Shown one piece after another: positions 45,975-55,607 of a stretch of 64,000 nt of DNA. The notes beneath the pieces were generated by a model. That model saw only the letters and a list, made by a program, of their open reading frames with translations, was not told the DNA's origin and made no database searches. The stretch lies in assembly GCA_007244375.1 (NCBI GenBank), contig SCVW01000034.1:224768-288767 (forward strand), read 5' to 3'. The position numbers were made by a program, and so were the translations under genes. This stretch comes from Smithella sp. GTDB taxonomy: Bacteria > Desulfobacterota > Syntrophia > Syntrophales > Smithellaceae. The stretch's first letter is position 1; every line of letters starts with the position of its first letter.

Positions 45975-46756
45975 TACCCCCTTTCCGGTTTTCGTACCTC
46001 ATTGCTCTCAAACGACGGCACTTTCAACGTACCATTGCAAACAGTTGCATCGAAAAGTGTAATGAAAGGCTTATCATCACTCACTGTGTCACGTCTGAGA
46101 TCAAAAACATCATAGACCATCCATCCGATATGCTGGTCAAATGGCGCCGGTTGAACATTGGAAGCATCAGGCTGGGCATATTCAAAGAAGGCTGGAAATT
46201 CACTACAACCGAAAAAAGGTTGCTGGAAGCACTTGCCATGCTTAGCCCTGCGCACAAACATGTTATCGAACTTGTTGAGTTGCTCCTGTGCTGCAAATTG
46301 TGGTTTAGGTATTATGCGGGCGGTCAAACGGTAACGCACATTTTTCAGCGCCATGGTTTGCCGCTGGGTACGTCCCTTCTGATCTGTTCCAAGGTCATCC
46401 TTGCCACCATCGGCCCAAAGTGGTTCCGGCTGCTCGCGCCCTTCCATCCATGCCTTGATAGACCGGTCCGATGGCACTTTGTCCTTCACCTCATTCCGCC
46501 TTAAGGCAATATAGCGTGGCATTGTCAACATCTCGATCAGTTCAACCTGCCAGTGGAAATAAGGGCGTATGCCGTTGTCGTCCCGTATTCCCTCCCAGTA
46601 GATGGCATCGAAGATTCCCCGTGCAGCAGACGGCGTGATGACCGGATAGCTGAACCGTTCCACCTTCATCTCGGGCCGCGTGAAACAAGCCAAGTCGCCC
46701 CATACTTCAATAGTGTGTCTCTTATTATTCACATTGTTCCTCCTTTCTTCAGCCAA
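45968..46756 (-). CDS. cas5c: Cas5c, pre-crRNA endonuclease of type I-C
   Basis: Protein of 262 residues of the Cas5d/Cas5c group. HTIEVWGDLACFTRPEMKVE is the N-terminal RAMP signature and VITPSAARGIFDAIYWEG follows. In type I-C this protein takes the place of Cas6 and cuts the repeat, which explains the absence of cas6 in the operon. It overlaps the cas3 stop by eight bases. Confidence 0.95.
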   Translation of the reverse strand: MAEERRNNVNNKRHTIEVWGDLACFTRPEMKVERFSYPVITPSAARGIFDAIYWEGIRDDNGIRPYFHWQVELIEMLTMPRYIALRRNEVKDKVPSDRSIKAWMEGREQPEPLWADGGKDDLGTDQKGRTQRQTMALKNVRYRLTARIIPKPQFAAQEQLNKFDNMFVRRAKHGKCFQQPFFGCSEFPAFFEYAQPDASNVQPAPFDQHIGWMVYDVFDLRRDTVSDDKPFITLFDATVCNGTLKVPSFESNEVRKPERGYC

Positions 46757-49076
46757 TTAAAATCTGTTGTGCTTGCGGTAAACAAAGCCCTAAAATATCG
46801 TCATACAACTCACCCTCGTGGTCTTCGAGGATATACCATTCATCCGAAGACCCCTTTCCATAGCGAAGTTTTGCCGGAATTAGCACCTCCCATGCGGGGT
46901 GGCCAACTTTTGGTTGGAAGACGCTGACAGAGAGACCCTGTGCGTGCCGTATCCACTGAGCGCTTATCCCATCTTGATCCTGTTGCCGATCCAGTTCATT
47001 AAACTTTTCTATGAATGCTTTATAAGGAACAAGTATCTGAATGGCCTTTTTGTCAATCAGTCGATACTCTTTTGCCACTCGAACGAAATCAATTTCGGTA
47101 ATGGCTTCAACAAGCTCTTTCCCTTGCGTTTCTGGTTTGCTCAGGTTGTAGAGTTGCTGGTAGTATTCACGGAAGACTGCTGGATTGTTCAAATCTAGCC
47201 CTATGCTTCCTGAGTTTATGAGCATTGTCCTTGTAACTTCTGTGGCTAAGAAATATGCATCGGTAGGGTACCTTTTCTTGTAATTGCCTTCTACATCAGG
47301 TTCAAACACGCGCACCTTACCCATAATGCGATTGCCTTCATCGTCTGTTAACCGGCCTTCCCGGTTACATCGACCGGCAGCTTGTGCAATAGCATCCAAC
47401 GGTGCAAGGGCACGATATACAGCGGGGAAATCGACATCAACACCTGCCTCAACACACTGCGTAGAAATTAAGCGACATGGAGACCCTGCTTTTAATCTAG
47501 CACGAACATCGTCCAACACTACCCGACGATGCAGCGCGCAAAGGTTTGTCGAGAGATGTAATACGTCCGGCACGTCTTTCATCTCTTTCAGGAGCTCCGT
47601 TGCATGGCTTTTAAGGTTCACAACACAGAGCACCTGTTCCTCATTGTTGATCTCGTTCGCCAATGTTTCCCAACTTTTTGTTTCATCCTGCATCGGCCAG
47701 CTTACCGAGTAACGTCGCAGGGCATCGTACAATCGTGCGTGATCAGGCGCCAATTCAACAGGTTGCCATCCGGTATTCACAAACTTCTTCACAGCGCCGT
47801 CCAGAGTATTAAATGCAGGCTGCGTTGCCGTGGCAAAGAGCACCGTTGTGCGGTATGTCTGGGAAAGATGAGAGAGCGCCGCCAGCGTGGGTACGGCAAG
47901 ATGTTGGGGTAGCGTCTGGGCCTCGTCGAACATGATCACCGACTCCATCAGGTTGTGGAGTTTACGGCAAGCTGATGGCCGGTTAGAAAAAAGAGACTCG
48001 AGAAGTTGCACGTTGGTGGTGATGATGATCGGCGCATCCCAATTTTCTGCAAGAAGGCGTCGCGCGCGTTCGGCGGCAAAGTCCGCGTCGCCTTTCGTTT
48101 CTTCTCCGCCAAGACCAGCAAGGCTGTGGTGTTCAAGCACGTAGTTCTCCGGAAACGTTTTGAACACTGCCTTGTATATGGCCGCCGTCTGCTCGATAAT
48201 TGACAGAAACGGTACGGCAAGGATGATCCGCTTTATGCCTTTATTTTTGGCCGCATGTTCCAGTGCGAATTTGAGCATCGCTAAGGTCTTGCCGCTACCG
48301 GTGGGTGCGGTAAGGGTGAATAGTCCCGGTTCGGCGGAAGAGGCAGCGTTGACCATTTGCCAAAGCAAGTTTCTGGATTCTAGAACAGTTTTGTCTGCTT
48401 CAATTTTGCCGTAGATATTGGCTCCCATGAACTGATCCAGAACGTCAAGCGCTTCTTTGGCATTCAGCGGTGGTCCTGGCTTACGATACTTTTTACCTTG
48501 ATCATCTCCATCAAAGTGGGCTTCTGTATCCACAAAGTCAGCATCAGTCAGACAAGAGAAGAGCATCCGCACATCAAGCATCTTGGCCACGGGATTCTGA
48601 AAACCCTTATCTGGTTCTATAATAAGTTTTTTCGGTTTAGAAAACGTAAGGTTATCAGATGTTAACCTGGATTTAAGACGATTGACGTCATCATCGCTGA
48701 GCTTTAATCCTAATGGGTGCTGTGTAGTCAGTGTTGCCAAGTTCATCGCTCTGAGGGCATCAAGGCTCCCTTTCTGCAATCCTATATGGTGCCCCTGAAT
48801 AGCCAAAGCTGAGGCAACGGATTGATTTCCAAGTGCAACCCATGCGCCGGATGACCAATGATCTAAGCCGCTGACCTCGCCGCGTAAACGTGCTTGAAAC
48901 AGATCCGCATATTTTCCAAGATCATGCAGTTGACCGCAAAAGTATGCTTCGTCAGCCAATGGCAAATCTAAATCCTTGGAAAACTCGCAAAGAAGTGAGC
49001 TCACAGATTTCAGATGATCTTTCAGTAGATGTTTTTCGTTTACTTCGTTTTCGCTATGAGCAAAATAAAGTGTCAT
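46749..49076 (-). CDS. cas3: CRISPR-associated helicase/nuclease Cas3
   Basis: Protein of 775 residues. The N-terminal HD nuclease has HSENEVNEKHLLKDH and the key LHDLGKYADLF near residue 50. The superfamily 2 helicase has Walker A TAPTGSGKT (about 257-265), Walker B MFDEAQTLPQH and motif VI QAAGRCNREGR. All catalytic motifs look intact, so target shredding should work. It is the first gene of the cas operon. Upstream lie a 513-base repeat-rich gap and a WYL regulator in the same orientation. Confidence 0.96.
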   Translation of the reverse strand: MTLYFAHSENEVNEKHLLKDHLKSVSSLLCEFSKDLDLPLADEAYFCGQLHDLGKYADLFQARLRGEVSGLDHWSSGAWVALGNQSVASALAIQGHHIGLQKGSLDALRAMNLATLTTQHPLGLKLSDDDVNRLKSRLTSDNLTFSKPKKLIIEPDKGFQNPVAKMLDVRMLFSCLTDADFVDTEAHFDGDDQGKKYRKPGPPLNAKEALDVLDQFMGANIYGKIEADKTVLESRNLLWQMVNAASSAEPGLFTLTAPTGSGKTLAMLKFALEHAAKNKGIKRIILAVPFLSIIEQTAAIYKAVFKTFPENYVLEHHSLAGLGGEETKGDADFAAERARRLLAENWDAPIIITTNVQLLESLFSNRPSACRKLHNLMESVIMFDEAQTLPQHLAVPTLAALSHLSQTYRTTVLFATATQPAFNTLDGAVKKFVNTGWQPVELAPDHARLYDALRRYSVSWPMQDETKSWETLANEINNEEQVLCVVNLKSHATELLKEMKDVPDVLHLSTNLCALHRRVVLDDVRARLKAGSPCRLISTQCVEAGVDVDFPAVYRALAPLDAIAQAAGRCNREGRLTDDEGNRIMGKVRVFEPDVEGNYKKRYPTDAYFLATEVTRTMLINSGSIGLDLNNPAVFREYYQQLYNLSKPETQGKELVEAITEIDFVRVAKEYRLIDKKAIQILVPYKAFIEKFNELDRQQDQDGISAQWIRHAQGLSVSVFQPKVGHPAWEVLIPAKLRYGKGSSDEWYILEDHEGELYDDILGLCLPQAQQILIG

Positions 49077-49305
49077 TATTTCATCTCTTTTTCTTTTGAA
49101 ACTATTTTAAAGATGCTGCTTTGCGGCAGATTATTTGTTAAATGTTGTGTGTGCTTTTTACAATACAATTGCATGTCATTACCATAATAATATTGTCGGC
49201 GAATCACTTTTGACTCGCTACATTTTAGTACATCTTACCACCCCTCCACCCCCATTTAATGTCCGATGAAAATATTTATTTTGCGTAATGATCTAATGCA
49301 AAAGC

Positions 49306-49330
49306 GGCGCATTCGGGGAATGCGCCCTAC
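49306..49330. repeat. Dispersed palindromic repeat, copy 1
   Basis: GGCGCATTCGGGGAATGCGC followed by CCTAC. Arms GCGCATTC and GAATGCGC pair perfectly. Identical to copy 3 at 49516-49540. Confidence 0.7.
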
Positions 49331-49381
49331 GCATTGTAAAATCCCTCTGATTCCTCCTTTACAAAAGGGTGAATTTTCTTT

Positions 49382-49410
49382 GTAGGGCGTGTTCAGGGAA
49401 CACGCCCTAC
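49382..49410. repeat. Dispersed palindromic repeat, copy 2 (variant)
   Basis: GTAGGGCGTGTTC and GAACACGCCCTAC are perfect 13-base arms around AGG. Same design as the flanking copies with GTGTTC in place of GCATTC. Confidence 0.7.
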
Positions 49411-49515
49411 ACCCATAACTCCTGGATTCCCGCCAAAAGCATGCCATTATTGGGGCAAATATCTTCCGAGTGCAGGAAAGATTTCTCCCGACAGTCGAAA
49501 TGACAATGACGGTGC

Positions 49516-49540
49516 GGCGCATTCGGGGAATGCGCCCTAC
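49516..49540. repeat. Dispersed palindromic repeat, copy 3
   Basis: Identical to copy 1 over 27 bases including two flanking GC. Preceded by the AAAGATTTCTCCC element. Confidence 0.7.
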
Positions 49541-49589
49541 CTTTAATTTCTGGATTCCCGACAAGTCCATTCGGGAATGACAAATAATT

Positions 49590-50561
49590 TTAACTATAAA
49601 TACTCCTCATTTTTTCTATTTCTTTTTTTATCTCCGTTCGCAGGGATTTTGGCGATACCACTTCTACCTGCGAGCCGTATTTTAGGATTTCGCGTTTGAT
49701 TTCCCGAAAGTCGGACACGGGTATGGTAAGGCAGAGCCTACCGTCATTTTTTATGAAAGTTTTCTGCTCCGGATGCCAAGCCTGCTCGGCAATCCAGGAG
49801 GAAACATCTTTGGAAAAGCACAGACAAACTTCTTTGGTTTCTTTGCCGTGGAAAATGCCGAAGGTGTGCCGGATGTATTCCCTGACCTGTTCGGACGTGA
49901 AACGGGAAGTAATTTTGCTTGCGCAGGGCGTGATGTTTTTAATGCGTGACAGGACAAAATCCCTCAATTCGTTTTTCAGAGCGCAATGGGCGATGATGTG
50001 CCAGGTTCCCATATAGTGCAGCAAGTGCAGCGGCAGAATGTCGCGGCTGGTTGTTTCGGAATTATGCGGCGAATGATATTCGATACTCACCGGTCTGGCG
50101 AAAAGCAGCGCTTCAAGTATCGGGTGATATATTTTTTCGGATGTTTTGGAATATTCGATATTGCGGACGGATATTTTATTGTTCAAGTCCCCGATGGTAA
50201 TTTTTTCGGAATGGGAAAGTTTGGCAAGCAGTTGTTCCAAAAAAGAACGCAATGATGTTTTGATAACTGCATCCGGCACCGTCGAGGCCAAACGATAGGC
50301 AAGCAGTAGCGATATCAGGGCTTCTTCGCCCAGCCAGAATGCAGGCAATTCAAAGGCGCTGTTCTCATAGGTAAATCCTCTTCGTTCCGGCACGTAAATC
50401 AGAGGAACGTCAAGCCTGTCGCGCATAAATTCAATATCGCGCTGGGCGGTTTTGCGGGTTATTTCAAATTTTTCCGCCAGGGTTTTGGTGTTGGGATATT
50501 TGCCGCTTTTAATTTCGTTTTGAAACCAGAGAAATCTTTCTAAAATGATTTTCGATGCCAT
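49590..50561 (-). CDS. WYL-domain transcriptional regulator
   Basis: Protein of 323 residues. The N-terminal winged helix-turn-helix covers about 8-65 (NTKTLAEKFEITRKTAQRDI). The middle holds the WYL domain, where the Trp-Tyr-Leu triad is represented near HLLHYMGTWHIIAHCALK, and a WCX-type C terminus follows. WYL proteins sense ligands, often nucleic acids or nucleotides, and several control CRISPR or phage defence. It is upstream of cas3 in the same direction, making it a candidate regulator of the cas operon. Confidence 0.88.
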   Translation of the reverse strand: MASKIILERFLWFQNEIKSGKYPNTKTLAEKFEITRKTAQRDIEFMRDRLDVPLIYVPERRGFTYENSAFELPAFWLGEEALISLLLAYRLASTVPDAVIKTSLRSFLEQLLAKLSHSEKITIGDLNNKISVRNIEYSKTSEKIYHPILEALLFARPVSIEYHSPHNSETTSRDILPLHLLHYMGTWHIIAHCALKNELRDFVLSRIKNITPCASKITSRFTSEQVREYIRHTFGIFHGKETKEVCLCFSKDVSSWIAEQAWHPEQKTFIKNDGRLCLTIPVSDFREIKREILKYGSQVEVVSPKSLRTEIKKEIEKMRSIYS

Positions 50562-50706
50562 GACGAATCCAAAATCGATGGATTTTACAACTTTGAGAGC
50601 AGATTAATAATGCGAGTATATAATAAAGAATGGATTGGAAAGTCAATTAAATAAAATAGCGTTATAAAATAATGTTTAAGACCCGCTTCTGTTTCCGGCT
50701 TTTTTA

Positions 50707-52167
50707 TTACTCTTCCGGTGATAAAATTCTTAATCTGCTGTGTTTTCGACTGTAAAAGAAGTATATGCAAAAACCTACTGCCATCCAGACAATAAGACGA
50801 AGCCACGTATCAAACGGCAGAAATATCATCTGAAGAAGAGTTACGATGGCACCTGCAACAGGAACAAACGGCACCCACGGTGTGCGAAAAACACGCGGAT
50901 ATTCCGGATGACGATAGCGCAGAACAAGCACGCCTATACATACAATGGTAAATGCCAGCAATGTTCCTATGGAAACCAGTTCTCCGAGGATATTGATGGG
51001 AAAAAGTCCTGATATAATTGCCGCGACACATCCTGTCAGAATTGTCGGTACGTACGGCGTTTTGAAACGCGGATGTACACGGGCAAATGCTTTGGGGAGC
51101 AAACCATCCCGCGCCATTGCAAAAAAAACACGCGGCTGAGCCATGAGCAATACGAGAACTACGGAACTCAATCCGGCAATGGCACCGATTTTAATGAACG
51201 GTCTAAGCCACGCTATACCGGGACCTGCGGCATTAACCGCAACAGCGATAGGATCAGGAACGGCAAGTTCCGTATATTTCATGATGCCGGTAAGGATGGC
51301 TGTCATCAGTATAAAAATAATCGTGCAGACAACAAGCGATCCCAGTATGCCGATTGGCATGTCGCGCTGAGGATTACGCGCTTCCTGAGCTGCGGTAGAA
51401 ACCACATCAAAACCGATATAGGCAAAAAAGATTACGCCCGCTCCGCGTATTACTCCGGTCCAGCCGAACGAACCGAACTGACCTGTATTTTCGGGTAGAA
51501 ACGGTGTCCAGTTGGCAAATCTGATGAAAAAAATTCCCACTCCGATAAAAAGAACAATGACTGTCAGTTTGACAAGTACGATAAAATTGTTAACCCGGGT
51601 CGATTCGCGAATGCCGATAACCAGCAGTGTTGTCATAATTCCCACGATAAAAATTGCCGGACAATTCAAAATTGCTCCGGTCGTACTCCAGCCATCCGTA
51701 ACTGAATAGGAAAACGGAGACTGACAGAAAATTGCGGGAATGTTGATATTAAAATCTTTCAGAAAGCTCACCACATATCCCGACCAGCCCACTGCAACCG
51801 TTGATGCACCGAAAAGATATTCCAAAACGAGATCCCAGCCGATTATACAGGCCAGAAATTCGCCCAGTGTTGCATAGGCATACGTATACGCGCTGCCGGA
51901 AATCGGAATCATCGAAGCAAATTCCGCATAGCAAAGACCGGCCAGAGCGCATCCTATTGCGGAAATAATGAATGATAGAATAATTGCCGGACCGGCGTAA
52001 GTTGCTGCGGCCTGACCCGATAAAACAAAAATTCCTGCACCAATGATAACTCCTATCCCAAGACTGATAAGTCCCCATGGTCCGAGAACTCTTTTTAGTT
52101 TATGTTGTTCATACTCCGGCTCTCGTACAATAAGTTTAAGCGGTTTCCGTGCAAACAAACCTTTCAT
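50707..52167 (-). CDS. APC family amino acid permease
   Basis: Inner-membrane transporter of 486 residues with about 12 to 13 hydrophobic helices. The start of helix 1 has GIGVIIGAGIFVLSG, the substrate-binding GxG of the family. The sequence FFAYIGFDVVSTAAQEARNP is typical of the cationic amino-acid (CAT/YfnA) branch. Substrate within amino acids is not decidable. No neighbouring metabolic gene helps. Confidence 0.9.
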   Translation of the reverse strand: MKGLFARKPLKLIVREPEYEQHKLKRVLGPWGLISLGIGVIIGAGIFVLSGQAAATYAGPAIILSFIISAIGCALAGLCYAEFASMIPISGSAYTYAYATLGEFLACIIGWDLVLEYLFGASTVAVGWSGYVVSFLKDFNINIPAIFCQSPFSYSVTDGWSTTGAILNCPAIFIVGIMTTLLVIGIRESTRVNNFIVLVKLTVIVLFIGVGIFFIRFANWTPFLPENTGQFGSFGWTGVIRGAGVIFFAYIGFDVVSTAAQEARNPQRDMPIGILGSLVVCTIIFILMTAILTGIMKYTELAVPDPIAVAVNAAGPGIAWLRPFIKIGAIAGLSSVVLVLLMAQPRVFFAMARDGLLPKAFARVHPRFKTPYVPTILTGCVAAIISGLFPINILGELVSIGTLLAFTIVCIGVLVLRYRHPEYPRVFRTPWVPFVPVAGAIVTLLQMIFLPFDTWLRLIVWMAVGFCIYFFYSRKHSRLRILSPEE

Positions 52168-52249
52168 AATATCAGTCCTTCTGTAATTTATGTGTTATCA
52201 TTATTTTTCGGGTTGAAGTATATAAGAAAATCTTCCATGTATGTCAAAT

Positions 52250-52277
52250 AAAAAACCCGTTATTACACGGGTTTTTT
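52250..52277 (-). terminator. Terminator after first TRAP receptor gene
   Basis: AAAAACCCGT and ACGGGTTTTT form a ten-pair stem with a six-base loop, with T runs on the minus-strand side. It is 39 bases beyond the stop of the 52316 gene. Confidence 0.85.
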
Positions 52278-52315
52278 ATTTTTATTTACAATTAAAAAGG
52301 TTTATTCAAATTTAT

Positions 52316-53413
52316 TCATTTTTTGTTTTTAGCTCTATACTCTGCTAAAAGCGCCTTAACTTCTTCTAACTCGATTTTGGAATAATATCCTCTTTGGGCA
52401 AATTCATCCCAAACCGGCATGAGTCTCTTCTTCAAAATATCAATTTCTGCCGGTGTCATCTTGACTTCTTTCATGCCGTATTTATACATGGCCTTCAGGC
52501 ATTTATCATTGCTTTCGCGAACTTTCTTCCTGAAATCCTTCTCCACTGACATTACAAAATCATCAACAGCATTTTGTATTTCCTTCGGCAGAAGATTCCA
52601 TGTCTTCATTGTTACAATACCACCTGCCGGCGAATATCTTATGTGCATGGGATTTATATATTTCATAACTGTATACATCTGAGTACCTACCGCCCAAATA
52701 CCGGGGCTGATAAAAGCATCGCAAACGCCTGTCCGGATGGAAGCTGCCACTTCCGGTACGCGAATCGGTATAGGACTTGAGCTTAAGGCTCTCAAAACCT
52801 TCTCTTCCAGCGGGCCATACCATGTTAACACACGGCTGTTCCTGAAATCATCAGGAGTCTTAATAGGAATTTTAGTGGAATAGACCTGATCGAAATCCTG
52901 TTCTGCCAACAGAACAAGGTGATATCCATGCCTTTCAAACCACTGATTAATGCGCGGCCTTAGTTTTGAATAAATATATTCCACTTCTTCATAATTTTCA
53001 AACAAGAACGGAAGCTCCATTAAAGCCATTTCCGGACAAGCCAGAACCATACCCTGACCGGAAAATCCACCACCTTGCAACTGATTATTGCGCATCTTGG
53101 ATAATATGTCCTGGTCGTCTCCCATTGTTCCGCCATAATACCAATCTAAATATATCAGGCCATTTGTCACTTTTAATATTCCCGGATTAACCACTTCTTT
53201 GATTAAAGCAGCCCAGCCAACTCCTTCCGGCGCCAGTGTACCCATCTTAACGACATACATAAAATCACCGTTCGGCTTAACTTTTTTTAAGTGCTGCACA
53301 CCGGGAAGATTCGCATATTTTCCCTTTTCCTGAATGGTAGATGCAAATGCAGATCCCACAAAAAACAAAACGAACCAGATACACAGAACACATAGCAGTT
53401 TTTTACATTTCAT
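52316..53413 (-). CDS. TRAP transporter solute-binding protein, DctP family (copy 1)
   Basis: Periplasmic receptor of 365 residues from the ATG at 53413, which has GGAAAGGAG upstream; a frame extending to 53491 has no such site. Signal peptide MKCKKLLCVLCIWFVLFF ends near GSAFAS. Mature protein follows the DctP/TRAP-T pattern: VKMGTLAPEGVGWAALIKEV, LDWYYGGTMGDDQDIL, VLTWYGPLEEKVLRALSSSP with the ligand arginine region. DctQ and DctM membrane subunits are missing nearby. It resembles the next gene along its length. Confidence 0.9.
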   Translation of the reverse strand: MKCKKLLCVLCIWFVLFFVGSAFASTIQEKGKYANLPGVQHLKKVKPNGDFMYVVKMGTLAPEGVGWAALIKEVVNPGILKVTNGLIYLDWYYGGTMGDDQDILSKMRNNQLQGGGFSGQGMVLACPEMALMELPFLFENYEEVEYIYSKLRPRINQWFERHGYHLVLLAEQDFDQVYSTKIPIKTPDDFRNSRVLTWYGPLEEKVLRALSSSPIPIRVPEVAASIRTGVCDAFISPGIWAVGTQMYTVMKYINPMHIRYSPAGGIVTMKTWNLLPKEIQNAVDDFVMSVEKDFRKKVRESNDKCLKAMYKYGMKEVKMTPAEIDILKKRLMPVWDEFAQRGYYSKIELEEVKALLAEYRAKNKK

Positions 53414-53844
53414 AAAAATCTCCTTTCCAAAATCATTTTTAATAAGACATGCATACTGTATTACAATACCATTTATTAAAAATATTTTCATGCCCTTTTT
53501 TACTTAAATTATCATATATGGTCTATACTAAATAAGGAACATAAGAAGATTTAGTAAGCTAATCCTGGCAATATGTAAAGATTATTATTCATTCGCATTT
53601 ACGAAGCGGTTATATAGGCTTGGTTGATTTGTAATATATAAGGCATTACCGTGTGCATCATGTAAAGAATGAATTTAGCAACAGCAGAAAACATTTTAAT
53701 GGCATCGAATCGCTCCGGTCCTATGCAAAAAGGAAGTGCCATGAAATTTCATGGCACTTCCTTAACAAACTTTTATTTTCAACTAATCATTGGAATTAAT
53801 ATTCATCAACTGGCACTAAACCAGATGAGAAATTGACTTTTTTA
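53414..53844. other. Intergenic region between the two TRAP receptor genes
   Basis: 431 bases, AT-rich, with no gene. It contains the promoter side of copy 1 and the perfect 34-base palindromic terminator of copy 2 at 53730-53763. Nothing else stands out. Confidence 0.6.
53730..53763 (-). terminator. Perfect palindromic terminator after second TRAP receptor gene
   Basis: AAGGAAGTGCCATGAAA and its exact complement form a 17-pair stem with almost no loop, followed on the minus strand by five Ts. It lies 82 bases beyond the stop of the 53845 gene. The perfect symmetry would also let it act as a protein binding site. Confidence 0.8.
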
Positions 53845-54945
53845 TCATTTTTTATTTTTGGCTCGATATTCTGCTAAGAGAGATTTAATCTCTTCTAATT
53901 CTGCTTTGGAATAGTATTTCCCGGCAAATTCATCCCAAATAGGAAGGAGTCTCTTTTTGAAAAGATCAATTTCGGACGGTGTCATCTTGACCTCTACCAT
54001 GCCATATTTAATCATAGCTTTAACGCATTTTTCATTGCTGGCACGAACTTTCTGCCTGAACTCCTTCTCGACTGATATTGCAAAATTATCAATAGCACTT
54101 TGGACTTCCTTAGGAAGAATATTCCATACCTGATTCGATATAAGGCCGGCTGCCGGTGAATATCGGATGCGAATAGGATTGATGTATTTCATAACTGTGT
54201 ACATCTGAGTACCAACCGCCCATAGAGCCGGGCTGACAAAGGCATCGCATACACCCGTGCGTATGGATGAGGCTACTTCAGGCACACGAATCGGCACTGG
54301 ACTCGCACCAAGTGCCTTTAAAGCCCTTTCTTCAAGAGGCCCATACCATGTTAAAATACGGCTTTTCTTAAAATCTTCAGGCGTTTTGAGGGCGTGTTTC
54401 GTAGAATAAAGTTGATCAAAATCCTGTTCTGCCAACACAATAATATGGTAGCCTCTTTTTTCAAACCATTGGGTAATGCGCGGTCTGAGTTTAGAGTAAA
54501 CATATTCCACTTCATCGTAATTCTCGAATAAGAACGGCAATTCCATCAAAGCCATCTCGGGACAAGCCATCACCAGACCCTGACCGGTAAATCCGCCTCC
54601 CTGCAACTGTCCATTGCGCATCTTAGCTAATATGTCCAGATCATCTCCCATCGTGCCACCATAGTACCAATCTAAAGTTATCATGCCATCTGTGACCTTT
54701 AATACTCCAGGATTAATCATGTCCTTAATCAAGGCTGCCCAGCCTACCCCATCCGGAGCCAGCGTACCCATTTTAACCATGTAAGTATAATCTCCGTTTG
54801 GTTTGACTTTTTTCAAGTGCTGGACACCCGGAATCTTTGCATATTTTGCTTTTTCTTGAGGTGTAAAAGTGAGAGCAAATGCTGATCCCATAAAAAATAA
54901 GAAAAACAAAGTATTTAGAAGCCATACAATCTTTTTATTTTTCAT
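53845..54945 (-). CDS. TRAP transporter solute-binding protein, DctP family (copy 2)
   Basis: Receptor of 366 residues, a close paralogue of the 52316 gene: VKMGTLAPDGVGWAALIKDM, LDWYYGGTMGDDLDIL and ILTWYGPLEERALKALGASP align with only small changes. A signal peptide runs to about residue 24 (GSAFALT). AGGAGGC precedes the ATG. The two genes share their orientation but have separate terminators, so they are probably regulated separately. No membrane subunits are adjacent, so they would need partners encoded elsewhere or act as sensors. Confidence 0.9.
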   Translation of the reverse strand: MKNKKIVWLLNTLFFLFFMGSAFALTFTPQEKAKYAKIPGVQHLKKVKPNGDYTYMVKMGTLAPDGVGWAALIKDMINPGVLKVTDGMITLDWYYGGTMGDDLDILAKMRNGQLQGGGFTGQGLVMACPEMALMELPFLFENYDEVEYVYSKLRPRITQWFEKRGYHIIVLAEQDFDQLYSTKHALKTPEDFKKSRILTWYGPLEERALKALGASPVPIRVPEVASSIRTGVCDAFVSPALWAVGTQMYTVMKYINPIRIRYSPAAGLISNQVWNILPKEVQSAIDNFAISVEKEFRQKVRASNEKCVKAMIKYGMVEVKMTPSEIDLFKKRLLPIWDEFAGKYYSKAELEEIKSLLAEYRAKNKK

Positions 54946-55573
54946 AAAAGCCTCCTTCCTGAAATGTTTTTATATAAATGGGATTTATTAAATTCAAAGC
55001 CATTTACAAATCTTTATTTCTTCATGAAATTTACGATGATATAATTTCACGTTAATTACTTTCAAAAAATTAATTCAAAATAATGTAAAAAACTTATTTC
55101 GAAAATAATTAAAACTTTATTCTGAAAAATCTTTAACTGACACAAACAAAATGATGCAAAAAGTAAGATTTAATTTATAGAAATAATCTGGAACATTTAA
55201 TACAATTAGAATTGATGGCCCTGCGAGTAAATTCATTTTAATTTAACACAAGAATCTGACTCAACCACTATCAAAATAATATGACTTATGATTCACATTT
55301 TAAAACTATGTTTGTTCTTTGTCAACTAATAATTTTAGTTTCTATGTAATTTATTTATTTTAAAAGATAAAAGAGAATAAATAATGAAATTATTGAAACT
55401 TGTATAATTAATGATAACATTAAATTTAATCACACAAATAGACAAAATAGCAGCCATAAAGTTTCATCATATTTAATCAGTGTTGAAAGAAACGTAAATA
55501 AAGCATGATTAATTCAATTTAATATAATCGATCCTTGAATTTTTAAAGTCTGTATGATATTTAAAACCTAATT

Positions 55574-55601
55574 TTGATAACAGTTTTCTATATATTATTG
55601 A
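55574..55601 (+). promoter_or_regulatory. Candidate promoter of the putative RNA
   Basis: TTGATA (55574-55579) and TATTGA (55596-55601) with 16-base spacing. The -10 is imperfect in a very AT-rich context where chance matches are common. Confidence 0.35.
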
Positions 55602-55607
55602 TTACAT

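Larger units (their letters stand above)
49077..49589. other. Repeat-rich intergenic region upstream of cas3
   Basis: No credible gene in 513 bases. It holds two identical copies of GGCGCATTCGGGGAATGCGC plus CCTAC (49306-49330, 49516-49540), a related perfect hairpin at 49382-49410, and a copy of the AAAGATTTCTCCC repeat at 49477-49505. The cas promoter should lie in the repeat-free AT-rich part 49080-49250. Frames open here are artefacts of the repeats. Confidence 0.6.

Noticed and set aside
49256..49570. Frame of 104 codons on the minus strand upstream of cas3
   Set aside because: Composed of dispersed palindromic repeats; no ribosome-binding site and no protein-like sequence.
54946..55560. 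Replication origin in the AT-rich gap
   Set aside because: No DnaA-box cluster, iterons or dnaA/parAB genes nearby; AT richness alone is not evidence.
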